Shown here in pieces: positions 41,081 through 48,967 of a stretch of DNA of 64,000 nt. The DNA lies in the IMG/VR virus record IMGVR_UViG_3300032235_001069, positions 1 through 64,000 of that record; one strand, written 5' to 3'. Numbering within the stretch: position 1 is the first letter of the stretch; each line of letters begins with the position of its first letter. Below the pieces are notes generated by a model. It saw nothing but the letters and a program-made list of their open reading frames with translations. It ran no database searches and was not told where the DNA came from. Both the position numbers and the translations under genes were made by a program. This DNA comes from a virus.

Positions 41081-42256
41081 ATGCTCAAAAAAACGGAACA
41101 GTTGTCAGCTACCGATAAAATTATATCGGCAAGAATTAAATTGCTATTAAGTCAACCGTTTTTCGGAAATATTGTATCTCGTCTCGAATTGGTCGAGACG
41201 AGACAATTTCCAACTGGAGCAACTGATGGATATAGATTATATTTTAATCCAGACTTTATTGACAAATTAACTTCAGCAGAAGTTTTATTTTTTGTTGCTC
41301 ATGAAGCTTGTCATATCATTTTCCTTTATTGGGAAAGACAGAATGATAGGATCAGTCAAATGTGGAATGCAGCTTCTGATTATGCGGCTAATGATATTTT
41401 AAAAGTAAATAAAATTGGCAAATTGGTTGAAGATTGTCTTTGGAGTGAAAAATACAAGAATTCTTATTCCGAAGAAATTTATGACGATTTGCAAAAAAAT
41501 GCTCCTAAAACTGCTGCGGCATACGATAAGTTTTTAAAAGATTTAGCTTCTAAGATTCTTGATACCCATATTCCAATGGATAAGGATGGAGAGGGCAATC
41601 AAAGATCTCAAGAAGAAATTGAAAGCTTAATTAATCAAATTAAGCAAGATATTATTTCTGGAATACAATCTTGCGATTCTGGAAATAGACCGCAAGGAAT
41701 TGATCGAATTGTTGGATCTATCACCAATCCGCAACTGTCTTGGCAGGAAGTTATTCGCCAAAAGTGCAAATCAAAAATAAGAAATGATTTTACTTTCATG
41801 CGCCCAAGCAAAAGATCTTTTCATACGGGAGTATATCTACCCAGCATGCATGTTGAAGATCATATTGATATCTGCATTGCATTTGATGTTTCGGGTTCAA
41901 TTGGAGACGATTTGATTTCGCTCTTTAAGTCTGAGATTTTTGGAATTATTTCTGATTTTAAATCTTGGAATATCAAGATGTGGAGTTTCGATACTAAGGT
42001 GTACAACGTCAAAGAATACTCGTCAGATGGCGATTCTGGCGTCCTTGATTACGAACCTCAAGGAGGTGGAGGTACTGATTACGAATGCAATTGGCAATAC
42101 ATGAAAAACAATGAAATAGATCCTAAACTTTTCATCATGTTTACCGATCTATATCCATATGGAAGTTGGGGCGATCCTAACTACTGCGATACAATTTTTA
42201 TAGGTTATCATAATAAGACAACAGTAGCTCCATTCGGTGAAACGATTCATCTATGA
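41081..42256 (+). CDS. VWA/metallopeptidase-like partner of MoxR
   Basis: A 391-residue protein. The N-terminal half has HEACHIIFLYW, an HExxH zinc motif within a DUF2201-like domain. The C-terminal half is a von Willebrand A-like domain with CIAFDVSGSIGDDLI (MIDAS DxSxS), GGGTDYECNW and FIMFTDLYPYG. It forms the classic ATPase-VWA pair with the upstream MoxR. Whether the HExxH site is active cannot be judged. It overlaps the next gene by four bases. Confidence 0.8.
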   Translation: MLKKTEQLSATDKIISARIKLLLSQPFFGNIVSRLELVETRQFPTGATDGYRLYFNPDFIDKLTSAEVLFFVAHEACHIIFLYWERQNDRISQMWNAASDYAANDILKVNKIGKLVEDCLWSEKYKNSYSEEIYDDLQKNAPKTAAAYDKFLKDLASKILDTHIPMDKDGEGNQRSQEEIESLINQIKQDIISGIQSCDSGNRPQGIDRIVGSITNPQLSWQEVIRQKCKSKIRNDFTFMRPSKRSFHTGVYLPSMHVEDHIDICIAFDVSGSIGDDLISLFKSEIFGIISDFKSWNIKMWSFDTKVYNVKEYSSDGDSGVLDYEPQGGGGTDYECNWQYMKNNEIDPKLFIMFTDLYPYGSWGDPNYCDTIFIGYHNKTTVAPFGETIHL

Positions 42257-42627
42257 CACTTTATAAAAAGATTGGTAAAAAATACGTTCCAGTAAGCGAC
42301 ACTGAGGCTTATTCTGGACTAGATAATGGCCACTGGCTAATTTCTATTGAAAAGGGTTCAACAAGCTGCAGAAGGGCAATTAATCCAGCTTTTGCTGAAT
42401 TAGAACTCGCTTGCCTCTTGACAAGCCATAAGCTTGTGAGCTATCTTAGTGAAGTTAGTGCTGGTAGACCCAAAAGCAAATCTTTGACAGAAAAAGAACA
42501 GAAAGCACTTAAAGCCTTCTACAGGATAGCTGGTAAAGATTCTTTGCTTTATTGGGAATATCCGTCTCTTCAAGAAATGGCAGAAAATATACTCAAATTA
42601 ATTGCTTCAAACGGAAAATGTGCCTAA
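42253..42627 (+). CDS. Unknown protein coupled to the MoxR/VWA pair
   Basis: 124 residues. The N-terminus (YKKIGKKYVPVSDTEAYSGLDNGHWLI) is beta-rich and SH3-like, and the C-terminal half is helical. Its ATG overlaps the VWA stop (ATGA), so it is in the same operon and could be a third component. It ends with a gene-free gap of 58 bp. Confidence 0.55.
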   Translation: MTLYKKIGKKYVPVSDTEAYSGLDNGHWLISIEKGSTSCRRAINPAFAELELACLLTSHKLVSYLSEVSAGRPKSKSLTEKEQKALKAFYRIAGKDSLLYWEYPSLQEMAENILKLIASNGKCA

Positions 42628-42685
42628 ATTTATTAATGTTATATTTGATAATATTTCACACACCAAAATTCTTTAAACATATTAA

Positions 42686-42847
42686 ATGATTAAATTTATT
42701 AATTCATTTCTAAATCTTTTCGAAAAGATCTTTAAAAGATGTCTGTTTGCATGCTTCGCAACCGTTGCATTTCCATTCATAATGATAGCTTTTATACTTG
42801 GCATAATAGGTTTAGAAAAAATAAAAACCAAAGACGATGAAGACTAA
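42686..42847 (+). CDS. Small membrane protein
   Basis: 53 residues from ATG 42686. An amphipathic start (FINSFLNLFEKIFKRCLFAC) precedes a span (FATVAFPFIMIAFILGIIGL) and an acidic-basic end (EKIKTKDDED). Its last codons overlap the next start by 11 bp. The size would suit a holin or membrane regulator, without further evidence. Confidence 0.5.
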   Translation: MIKFINSFLNLFEKIFKRCLFACFATVAFPFIMIAFILGIIGLEKIKTKDDED

Positions 42848-43031
42848 AACAATTGAAATAGATTTAAATAAATTCTCCAAAGAAGAATTGATTTTTCTCA
42901 TTAACATGGCTCATTCTAAAGATATAACATTTAACGAGTGTATTGTATATATAATTAAAAGAGCATTAAATGAATTCGAAACAATTGAACGAGTTAGAGC
43001 TGAACGAGCAGCTGCAAATATTGAAGAGTGA
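42837..43031 (+). CDS. Small protein, possible ribbon-helix-helix
   Basis: 64 residues, MKTKTIEIDLNKFSKEELIF, with MAHSKDITFNECIVYIIKRAL following. A short strand then two helices, with 'Ixxxxxxxxx...FNECIVYIIKRAL', fits a ribbon-helix-helix DNA-binding fold like CopG/Arc. It overlaps the next gene by 62 bp. Confidence 0.5.
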   Translation: MKTKTIEIDLNKFSKEELIFLINMAHSKDITFNECIVYIIKRALNEFETIERVRAERAAANIEE

Positions 43032-43572
43032 GTATTTAGCTAGAAAAACTTTCCATCTAATAAAAACTGGAAAAGAGCCAAAAAGAAAAAATCTATTTAA
43101 AAATCTATTTTATCTAGCTGGTTTCGGAGATAAATATTTGCAAATATTGTCTACTGGTCAAAAAGGCATTGACTCTCAACTTTATCAATTTTGCAAAATA
43201 AAAATAAGAGAAACTATGGATGAAAATGTTACGGACTTTATGATCCGTAGCATAATTGATGTCTGCGATAAATATTTAAACATAGCTTCTTTTAATTTTA
43301 ACAAATCTTATGTTTGGACTTTAGAAATAGCTTATTCGGATGTGCAGTGGGAGCAGATTGATTTAGAACTTCTATCTAATCACTCTGACAATATTGATAT
43401 TGTTAATTATTTTCCTAGCGTTATAAATTTTAAAAAAATCCCACAAAGCATTAAAAAAATTCTTGAAGAAAAAAAATTAGAATTTGAGGCTAAAAAAGAA
43501 CTCGAAAGAGAGCAGATTATGATTGACTATCTTCAAACAAAAGGCTATACAGTTCAAAAAACAATTCTATGA
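42970..43572 (+). CDS. Unknown protein
   Basis: A 200-residue protein (MNSKQLNELELNEQLQILKS...). It is largely helical with a beta-rich segment (YVWTLEIAYSDVQWEQIDL) and a C-terminal charged helix before the tail YLQTKGYTVQKTIL. That end resembles the end of the central region of the next protein (ILESKGYLIVKPVLP), so they may share a domain. It overlaps its neighbours at both ends. Confidence 0.55.
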   Translation: MNSKQLNELELNEQLQILKSEYLARKTFHLIKTGKEPKRKNLFKNLFYLAGFGDKYLQILSTGQKGIDSQLYQFCKIKIRETMDENVTDFMIRSIIDVCDKYLNIASFNFNKSYVWTLEIAYSDVQWEQIDLELLSNHSDNIDIVNYFPSVINFKKIPQSIKKILEEKKLEFEAKKELEREQIMIDYLQTKGYTVQKTIL

Positions 43573-44027
43573 ATAGACATACTAAATTAAGTTCCAAGCA
43601 ACCATACTTATCTTTAAATAAGTTTTTATACGAGGAAACATTTGAGTTCGAACTTCATGATTTTAATTCTTTAAAATTTTGGATTCAAAAAATTGAAGAA
43701 CAATTTCCAGAATTTAAAACAAATTTTGAAATCAAAACTGAGAATCATCGATGTATTATTAAATTTTCTAGATATCAGAGAGAAGATGAAGATACTTCTT
43801 TAGAGACTTTCGAAAAGATTCTTGAAAGTAAAGGTTATTTAATCGTCAAACCAGTATTGCCTATTTCAAAATCTGAGATTAAGCCCCTTACTATAGCGCA
43901 ACTCTCAGAGCAGTTCATGTCGGTTAAACCATTAGATACTCAATTTCTACCAACATTAACCACAAACTATTTAGCAAATTTATTTCCAACTGGATTTACT
44001 TACCTCAACACTACAAATACAAAATAA
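43569..44027 (+). CDS. Unknown protein
   Basis: 152 residues, with a beta-alpha N-terminal half (EFELHDFNSLKFWIQKI) and an ESKGYLIVKPVLP segment shared in pattern with the upstream protein. The C-terminal third is low-complexity (TNYLANLFPTGFTYLNTT). No family is recognised. It starts four bases before the upstream stop. Confidence 0.5.
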   Translation: MNRHTKLSSKQPYLSLNKFLYEETFEFELHDFNSLKFWIQKIEEQFPEFKTNFEIKTENHRCIIKFSRYQREDEDTSLETFEKILESKGYLIVKPVLPISKSEIKPLTIAQLSEQFMSVKPLDTQFLPTLTTNYLANLFPTGFTYLNTTNTK

Positions 44028-44029
44028 AT

Positions 44030-44311
44030 ATGAAAATCAAAAATCTAATCATTAGCTCAATTTTAATGAGCGCATCTATCGTTTCAGCTATTAAAGCTGT
44101 TGATAATAAGCAAGCTAAGTATTGTCCTGTTGTTGAGCCAATTGTAATTAATCCCGCAGAACTTTACGCACAGAATAATGAAGAGCAGCAATTTATTTTT
44201 GAAGAACATTGTCCAAAATGTCAGTCTGGAGTTTTTAGGGCAAGAATTGACGATCCCAAAAACGAAAAAGGTTTAAGTTGCACATTCTGTAGTTTCACTA
44301 AGGCTGAATAA
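44030..44311 (+). CDS. Exported zinc-ribbon protein
   Basis: 93 residues. The signal peptide is KIKNLIISSILMSASIVSAI. Two CxxC pairs follow in the mature part (CPKCQSG...CTFCSF), spaced like a zinc ribbon. A secreted zinc ribbon is uncommon in phages. Function unknown; possibly periplasmic. Confidence 0.5.
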   Translation: MKIKNLIISSILMSASIVSAIKAVDNKQAKYCPVVEPIVINPAELYAQNNEEQQFIFEEHCPKCQSGVFRARIDDPKNEKGLSCTFCSFTKAE

Positions 44312-44314
44312 TTC

Positions 44315-44563
44315 ATGATTCCAGAAATAGGTAAAAAATACAATATAAATTATCTTCCTTGGCCAAGTTTTCTAAAAAATCAATTTTTAGTTAAATATAA
44401 AGGCATTGGCACTTATGGAGGAGATTCAAGAATTGAAACCTATGGAATGGAATATGGAGCAGAAGCAAGTGAAATAATTTATTGGTTTACAGATCTAGAA
44501 GGTGGAAATTCGGGCTGGTTCTCTTCAGAGGATATCATATCTGAATGCAAGGATGAAGTGTAA
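44315..44563 (+). CDS. Unknown small protein
   Basis: 82 residues, MIPEIGKKYNINYLPWPSFL..., ending EGGNSGWFSSEDIISECKDEV. The GxxYNIxYL...GWFSSEDI plan is that of small SH3-like proteins common in phage accessory regions. No function is known. Confidence 0.45.
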   Translation: MIPEIGKKYNINYLPWPSFLKNQFLVKYKGIGTYGGDSRIETYGMEYGAEASEIIYWFTDLEGGNSGWFSSEDIISECKDEV

Positions 44564-44572
44564 TACTATTAC

Positions 44573-44953
44573 ATGGATTCTAATCATTTAAAAGAGTATG
44601 GGATTGACATAGGTCTGTTGGTGAGCGGTTTGTTCGGAGCAATACTTCTCACCAGTAAAGGCTCTGCAATGAATCTTCCTAGAACTATATCTAGTTTAAT
44701 AGGTGGTGCTGCTTCAGCTAATTACATCACCCCTATCGTAGTTAATATAGCTAAACTGGATAATACTCACTACCATTATGGTATAGCTTTTCTGTTGGGC
44801 TTCTTGGGATTGAAGGGAATTGAATATTTTAGCAAAAAACTTCTCCCAGATGATATGGAACAAATTATACAAAAAGTTGAAATTCCTCTCGAAGAGGAGA
44901 GTATAAAAGAGATCAAGAAATCTAGAAAACCAAGAAAGAAAACTTCTTTATGA
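44573..44953 (+). CDS. Membrane protein, candidate phage holin-like
   Basis: 126 residues with about three membrane segments (DIGLLVSGLFGAILLTSK, ISSLIGGAASANYITPIVV, YGIAFLLGFLGLKGIEYF) and a basic tail. The start DIGLLVSGLFGxxLxxSK and the ASANYITPIV segment resemble small multispan phage membrane proteins, some annotated as holins. It overlaps the next membrane-protein gene by four bases. Confidence 0.55.
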   Translation: MDSNHLKEYGIDIGLLVSGLFGAILLTSKGSAMNLPRTISSLIGGAASANYITPIVVNIAKLDNTHYHYGIAFLLGFLGLKGIEYFSKKLLPDDMEQIIQKVEIPLEEESIKEIKKSRKPRKKTSL

Positions 44954-45357
44954 GCGCAATCGTAGTAGTCAATGCAATCTGTAACGTAACAACATCAATT
45001 TCCTCTTTAGCATTATTGCTTCATGTTTTTGGAGATCCTCATAATGAAATTTGGGATAATAAAATTAAAGCTTGGCTTGCCAAGCTTGGATTGAGCGTAA
45101 TGATTTGTGGTGCGACATCCAACGCTTTAACGCTTTCAAATCCACCTGCAACAGAAGTTTTATTAAATGTCGGTATCGCCCTTACGCTATTCTGGCTATC
45201 TTGGTGGCAATGGGAATTGTTCAAGCAAATGCACCACAAAGCAAAAAAGCATGTGGAAAAGCAGCAAGAATTAAAAAAGTCCGAAGAAAAAGAACAGGTT
45301 AAACCTGTAGTTCGTAGATCTCCAAGAGTCAAGAGAACGAACAAAGTTAATGCTTAA
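44950..45357 (+). CDS. Membrane protein
   Basis: 135 residues. Hydrophobic segments are AICNVTTSISSLALLLHVF, AKLGLSVMICGATSNALTL and VLLNVGIALTLFWLSWW, followed by a long basic tail (RRSPRVKRTNKVNA). It forms a two-gene membrane module with the upstream gene. It may be a holin/antiholin-like or superinfection protein; no family is recognised. It overlaps the amidotransferase gene by eight bases. Confidence 0.5.
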   Translation: MSAIVVVNAICNVTTSISSLALLLHVFGDPHNEIWDNKIKAWLAKLGLSVMICGATSNALTLSNPPATEVLLNVGIALTLFWLSWWQWELFKQMHHKAKKHVEKQQELKKSEEKEQVKPVVRRSPRVKRTNKVNA

Positions 45358-46042
45358 AAAGCTTTTAAATTTAAACTTTTTACGTCTCAGCCTTTTTAAT
45401 AAGACTGAGACTCTTGCTATATATGTGCAATACCCAATAGCTGATTTAGAATGCGCTCAAGCATTAGGTGCAATTTGTAAGAAAAAATATAAAATCAAAT
45501 ACCTGAACCATGGCACTTTAAACAAAAAAGCTTTAAAAAAAGTCGATTGTTTAGTTTTTCCAGGTGGCTTGGGTGATTCTGATAATTTTGATCATCTTCT
45601 AAAAGATAAAAAGAAAATCGTCGAAGATTACGTTTCGAACGGCGGCAAGTATCTAGGCATATGTATGGGTGGATATCTTGCGGGTAAGCATTATTTTAAT
45701 TTATTAAAAAATGTAGATGCGGTTCAATACATTAAAAGAAAAAAAGCTGAACTGCGATACGAACACGAAACAGTAACCCAAATCAAGTGGAAAGGAAAAG
45801 CATATAAAATGTTTTTTTATGATGGTTGTGCATTGATTGGTGATGAATCTAGCTTTCAAACTATCGCAAGATATAAGAATGGCGATCCAATGGCTATTAT
45901 TCAAGGTAACGTTGGCGTAATTGGCTGTCATCCCGAAAGTCCAAAGTATTGGTACGAAGGCACTGCATTTGAAAAATACTGGCATGAAGGCGCGGATCAT
46001 GAATTATTGCTTGACTTTATTCAAGACTTGCTAGATAATTAA
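45350..46042 (+). CDS. Class I glutamine amidotransferase-like protein (BPL_N type)
   Basis: A 230-residue protein. It has VDCLVFPGGLGDSDNF, the nucleophile elbow KYLGICMGGYLAGKHYF (Cys in GICMGGY) and the His-x-Glu region GVIGCHPESP, so Cys-His-Glu are all present. This matches the biotin-protein-ligase N-terminal (BPL_N) class of amidotransferase-like enzymes. No synthetase partner is adjacent. It could modify a peptide, nucleotide or wall component; the substrate is unknown. Unusual for a phage. Confidence 0.7.
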   Translation: MLKKLLNLNFLRLSLFNKTETLAIYVQYPIADLECAQALGAICKKKYKIKYLNHGTLNKKALKKVDCLVFPGGLGDSDNFDHLLKDKKKIVEDYVSNGGKYLGICMGGYLAGKHYFNLLKNVDAVQYIKRKKAELRYEHETVTQIKWKGKAYKMFFYDGCALIGDESSFQTIARYKNGDPMAIIQGNVGVIGCHPESPKYWYEGTAFEKYWHEGADHELLLDFIQDLLDN

Positions 46043-46064
46043 CGCGCACCCTTTCTTGTAAAGT

Positions 46065-46292
46065 ATGAAAAATAAAAACGAAGTAATCTTTGTCGTAAGC
46101 AATCAAATCGTCTTTCCAAATTCAAAAATCAATTGGCCTGATTTGAATTATCCAGATTCTGGAGAAACAATTCTTAGATATCTTCATTTGATCGACTATT
46201 CGAATAAAAAGATTCAACTAGATTCTGCAAATGGACCTTGGTTTGAGAACTCTCAACTTCCATCTGGCGTAGGTTTCTTCAAAAAAATTTAA
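46065..46292 (+). CDS. Unknown small protein
   Basis: 75 residues, MKNKNEVIFVVSNQIVFPNS..., with strand-rich sequence ending PSGVGFFKKI. No motif. Twenty-two bases separate it from the amidotransferase. Confidence 0.45.
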   Translation: MKNKNEVIFVVSNQIVFPNSKINWPDLNYPDSGETILRYLHLIDYSNKKIQLDSANGPWFENSQLPSGVGFFKKI

Positions 46293-46294
46293 TC

Positions 46295-46456
46295 ATGCAA
46301 AACGGAAAAGGTTCAAAGCCTAGACCAATCAAAAATTTTGATCAGTTTTCAAATAACTGGGAACAAATCAATTGGAACAATAAAAAGCCTAAAAAAAATG
46401 AAAAAAGTAAAAATCAAAACACTGTGCTCAACTTGTCTGGACCCACTAGAAGTTGA
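46295..46456 (+). CDS. Small phage protein MQNGKGSxPRP
   Basis: 53 residues: MQNGKGSKPRPIKNFDQFSN then NWEQINWNNKKPKK. Short proteins that begin M(x)NGKGSxPRP and contain FxxNWExIxW are common in many phages with unknown function. It overlaps the next gene by 59 bp in another frame. Confidence 0.6.
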   Translation: MQNGKGSKPRPIKNFDQFSNNWEQINWNNKKPKKNEKSKNQNTVLNLSGPTRS

Positions 46457-46619
46457 GTGGCCTGAACAAATGAATTGGGCTGGCGAAACAGTCACTGCCC
46501 ACGAATACATGGCAAAAGCGTTAAATTCAGACTTTGCCAAGATCTGTTGTGATAAATGTCTTGACGAAATGCCAGATTTTGATTTTAATGATCCTAATTA
46601 CAACGTAGAATACGTATGA
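46398..46619 (+). CDS. Zinc-ribbon protein
   Basis: 73 residues from ATG 46398 (MKKVKIKTLCSTCLDPLEVE). Cys pairs CSTC and CCDKC suggest a zinc site. The end is acidic and aromatic (DFDFNDPNYNVEYV). It overlaps the next start by four bases. No function is known. Confidence 0.55.
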   Translation: MKKVKIKTLCSTCLDPLEVEWPEQMNWAGETVTAHEYMAKALNSDFAKICCDKCLDEMPDFDFNDPNYNVEYV

Positions 46620-46792
46620 ATTTATATAAAAAAGAACCAGAGACTTCAGAACTTGAATCTGTACTAACTCTTGTTCCAGATGTTGGAAGTGTTGCTGATT
46701 TGATAGATTATTTGATTGATCAGCAAAACAAATATAAAAACGACGAACTCTTTTATAGTTTCGTGCAGTCAAAGAAAATCTATGGAGAATGA
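46616..46792 (+). CDS. Unknown small acidic protein
   Basis: 58 residues, MNLYKKEPETSELESVLTLV then PDVGSVADLIDYLIDQQNK, helical. It overlaps the previous gene by four bases and the next by 11. No motif. Confidence 0.45.
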   Translation: MNLYKKEPETSELESVLTLVPDVGSVADLIDYLIDQQNKYKNDELFYSFVQSKKIYGE

Positions 46793-47087
46793 TGATTCTT
46801 TAACAGTTCAAATAGAAGAGCAGAATTATCATAGACTTGTTGACACGATTATTGAGCAGTCATACGTTCTCGAAGGAGAAGATTTAGAAACCTTTAATAG
46901 AATTCTCCGTAAAAAAAGAAAACATTTTGATGAGTCTTGTGGTTTAGAATTCGTTTCGGTAACTAGAAAAAGCACGCTTGATGGAGATGACGAATTCGAA
47001 GACTACGTAAGATATACTTATTATCATAATTTTAAAGTAGTAAATAAGAAAAAATACACTTGGGCAAAAATAAAATATGGAATCTAA
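46782..47087 (+). CDS. Small protein with C-terminal IKYGI motif
   Basis: 101 residues from ATG 46782 (MENDDSLTVQIEEQNYHRLV). The second half has a TRKSTLDGDDEFEDYVRYTY segment and ends NKKKYTWAKIKYGI, matching the ends of the 37944 and 53397 proteins. The N-terminal half is helical and acidic. It overlaps the next start by 11 bp. Function unknown. Confidence 0.5.
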   Translation: MENDDSLTVQIEEQNYHRLVDTIIEQSYVLEGEDLETFNRILRKKRKHFDESCGLEFVSVTRKSTLDGDDEFEDYVRYTYYHNFKVVNKKKYTWAKIKYGI

Positions 47088-47292
47088 ACTTAATGATCTA
47101 ATTGAATATCACGTAGCCAAAAGAGAAAACAATACTTGGTGGACATGCAAAGAAGTAAATTCTCTTGAAGAGGCTCTTGAGACTCTACAGAATTTGAAAT
47201 TTGAAAACAAAAAAGCAGATTATCAGATTTTAAAGAAAACAACTTCCTTCGAGGTAGTTTTCCATGATTCGGCGCAAATGGATTTATTTTAA
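47077..47292 (+). CDS. Unknown small protein
   Basis: 71 residues, MESKLNDLIEYHVAKRENNT, ending FEVVFHDSAQMDLF. One helix and a strand pair. No motif. Confidence 0.45.
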   Translation: MESKLNDLIEYHVAKRENNTWWTCKEVNSLEEALETLQNLKFENKKADYQILKKTTSFEVVFHDSAQMDLF

Positions 47293-47293
47293 T

Positions 47294-47389
47294 ATGAATA
47301 AAATTTTATTCGTAATCGGATCAATCATACTTTTAGTTTTTGGAGGCTTGACAACTGGTCTTTTATTTGCTTATCTAATGAAGCAATGA
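47294..47389 (+). CDS. Tiny membrane peptide
   Basis: 31 residues from ATG 47294: one membrane span (ILFVIGSIILLVFGGLTTGL, then LFAYLMKQ). The stop overlaps the next start by four bases, which supports translation. Its size is that of phage toxins or holin-like peptides, without further evidence. Confidence 0.4.
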   Translation: MNKILFVIGSIILLVFGGLTTGLLFAYLMKQ

Positions 47390-47607
47390 CATACCTGCTC
47401 AAGATATACAAACAAGATAAAAGAAAAAAAACTGGCTATCGTTTTTGTGGCGAGTACGAATACGATAGAAAAGACTTGCATTCAATGCATAGAGAGATAA
47501 AAGAACTACATCCTTTATATCCTCACAAAGAAGGATACATGTTTCAAGTCTTTGAAAAAGAAAATCCACCATTTGCTTCAACCAAAGATCCTGTATATCA
47601 AGCATGA
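47386..47607 (+). CDS. Unknown small protein
   Basis: 73 residues, MTYLLKIYKQDKRKKTGYRF, with basic N-terminus and a YMFQVFEKENPPF end. Strand-helix order. It overlaps the next start by four bases. No family is recognised. Confidence 0.45.
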   Translation: MTYLLKIYKQDKRKKTGYRFCGEYEYDRKDLHSMHREIKELHPLYPHKEGYMFQVFEKENPPFASTKDPVYQA

Positions 47608-48065
47608 AAATCTTCTTAGATGGCCACAAACCTTTTGAAAAACATTTCAAAATTAAATTTGATGAGCCAAAAATTAAAATCCATAGTAATGGATTTATTT
47701 CTGTTACTGTAGATTGGCATTCAAAGAAGGGTTGCGAGCATTTCTGGAGATTTAAATATCCAGATTTGACCCACAAAATGTTTGGCGGCGAAACAATCTT
47801 TAAAAGAAAAAAATATTTAACTAAAGCTGCGGCATTCAATTTTCCAGATCTAGATGTAGATAACGAGGATTGCAAGAAGGTGGATTTTAAAGAATTAAAA
47901 ATGGCTTCTTGGTTTGACATATGCATTGGATCAGAAACGGAAGAAGAATTTTATAAAGATAGATATGATTACATTTTCTTCGAAAGTACAAAATACGGTT
48001 TGGTTTGCTGGTTTGCTCCAGAACGCTGGGAAAATTGGGATGAAGCAAAAGATTTCGTACAATGA
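47604..48065 (+). CDS. Unknown protein
   Basis: 153 residues with beta-rich aromatic sequence (KIHSNGFISVTVDWHSKKG, YIFFESTKYGLVCWFAPERW). No signal or membrane span. It overlaps both neighbours by four bases, so it is part of a tight operon of small genes. Confidence 0.45.
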   Translation: MKIFLDGHKPFEKHFKIKFDEPKIKIHSNGFISVTVDWHSKKGCEHFWRFKYPDLTHKMFGGETIFKRKKYLTKAAAFNFPDLDVDNEDCKKVDFKELKMASWFDICIGSETEEEFYKDRYDYIFFESTKYGLVCWFAPERWENWDEAKDFVQ

Positions 48066-48271
48066 AACAATGGCCTAAAGTTGGTAGTAAAGTAACCTTT
48101 ATAGGTGCGCAGCATTTTTGGTTTAAAAATGTTACCAATTATGCAAATGATCTCTTGCAAGTTGGTCAAGAATATACTATATCTAAGGTAGAACCTTTGT
48201 CTAGTTGGTGCAAAATTTATTTAGAAGAGTTTCCAGATAAAATATTTTCTTTAAGTTTCTTTGATTATTAG
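48062..48271 (+). CDS. SH3-like small protein
   Basis: 69 residues, MKQWPKVGSKVTFIGAQHFW, with LQVGQEYTISKVEP and WCKIYLEEFPDKIFSLSFFD. The GxKVTFxG...VGxxYTIxxV pattern is that of a small SH3-like barrel. Function unknown. Confidence 0.5.
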   Translation: MKQWPKVGSKVTFIGAQHFWFKNVTNYANDLLQVGQEYTISKVEPLSSWCKIYLEEFPDKIFSLSFFDY

Positions 48272-48280
48272 CAAACAACG

Positions 48281-48526
48281 ATGAGTAGTTTAAGTGGACA
48301 GAACAGCAATGGACGCATTAGTGGTACACGTTCGAGTCGTGTCTCATCGACCTTATTTCATCAATTACGAGAGTTAGATAGAAAGATCACTAAGATTGAC
48401 GACAACATAATATTCTGGCTTAGAATCTTTAATTACAAAGAAGCAAATAAATTAGAAAAGAGAAGAGAAACTCTTGATAAAAAGAGGCAGCAAGTTAGAA
48501 ACAAAAGAAAAAAGTATGAAGCATAA
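48281..48526 (+). CDS. Small basic helical protein
   Basis: 81 residues. A Ser/Gly/Arg-rich start (SSLSGQNSNGRISGTRSSRV) is followed by a basic coiled helix (RRETLDKKRQQVRNKRKKYE). It overlaps the next gene by 11 bp. DNA or RNA binding is possible from charge only. Confidence 0.45.
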   Translation: MSSLSGQNSNGRISGTRSSRVSSTLFHQLRELDRKITKIDDNIIFWLRIFNYKEANKLEKRRETLDKKRQQVRNKRKKYEA

Positions 48527-48725
48527 AATTGCTTACAAATTCTACTCTTATGAGTGCGGAGATGGTTGTTGCGTTGAAACTGGGTACGACTGGTACGTAG
48601 ATGGAGAATTTATTCTTCGTAGTCCGAGCGAGGACGCTGGATGGATGGCGGTAATACGAAAACTAGGAATTGATGCCACATTGGTGGGGCTGGATGAGAA
48701 TGATCAAGAAATTTGGGAACTATAA
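48516..48725 (+). CDS. Unknown small protein
   Basis: 69 residues from ATG 48516 (MKHKIAYKFYSYECGDGCCV), with three cysteines near residues 14-19 and a beta-rich middle (WYVDGEFILRSPSEDAGWM). No family is recognised. Confidence 0.45.
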   Translation: MKHKIAYKFYSYECGDGCCVETGYDWYVDGEFILRSPSEDAGWMAVIRKLGIDATLVGLDENDQEIWEL

Positions 48726-48729
48726 TATT

Positions 48730-48966
48730 ATGGATAAAACTCCCACACCTACTCTCAAACAGAAAGTAGAACAGTACGAACTGTTCTTGCACAACATTAA
48801 CATGATGCTTGTTTCTGGAAGTATTAAAGGTGTTCAAAAACTTATTGACCATGCAGATTCTTGGTCGTATAGTCATCGAGTGGGTAACGGAGAACTTACA
48901 GAAGAAGAACAGCAAGAATTAATCAACAGAGCTTTCTGGAATCTCAATAATATTCATCTAGATTGA
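48730..48966 (+). CDS. Small helical protein
   Basis: 78 residues from ATG 48730 (MDKTPTPTLKQKVEQYELFL). Two or three helices with ELTEEEQQELINRAFWNLNN at the C-terminus. It starts a few bases after the previous stop. Function unknown. Confidence 0.5.
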   Translation: MDKTPTPTLKQKVEQYELFLHNINMMLVSGSIKGVQKLIDHADSWSYSHRVGNGELTEEEQQELINRAFWNLNNIHLD

Positions 48967-48967
48967 C

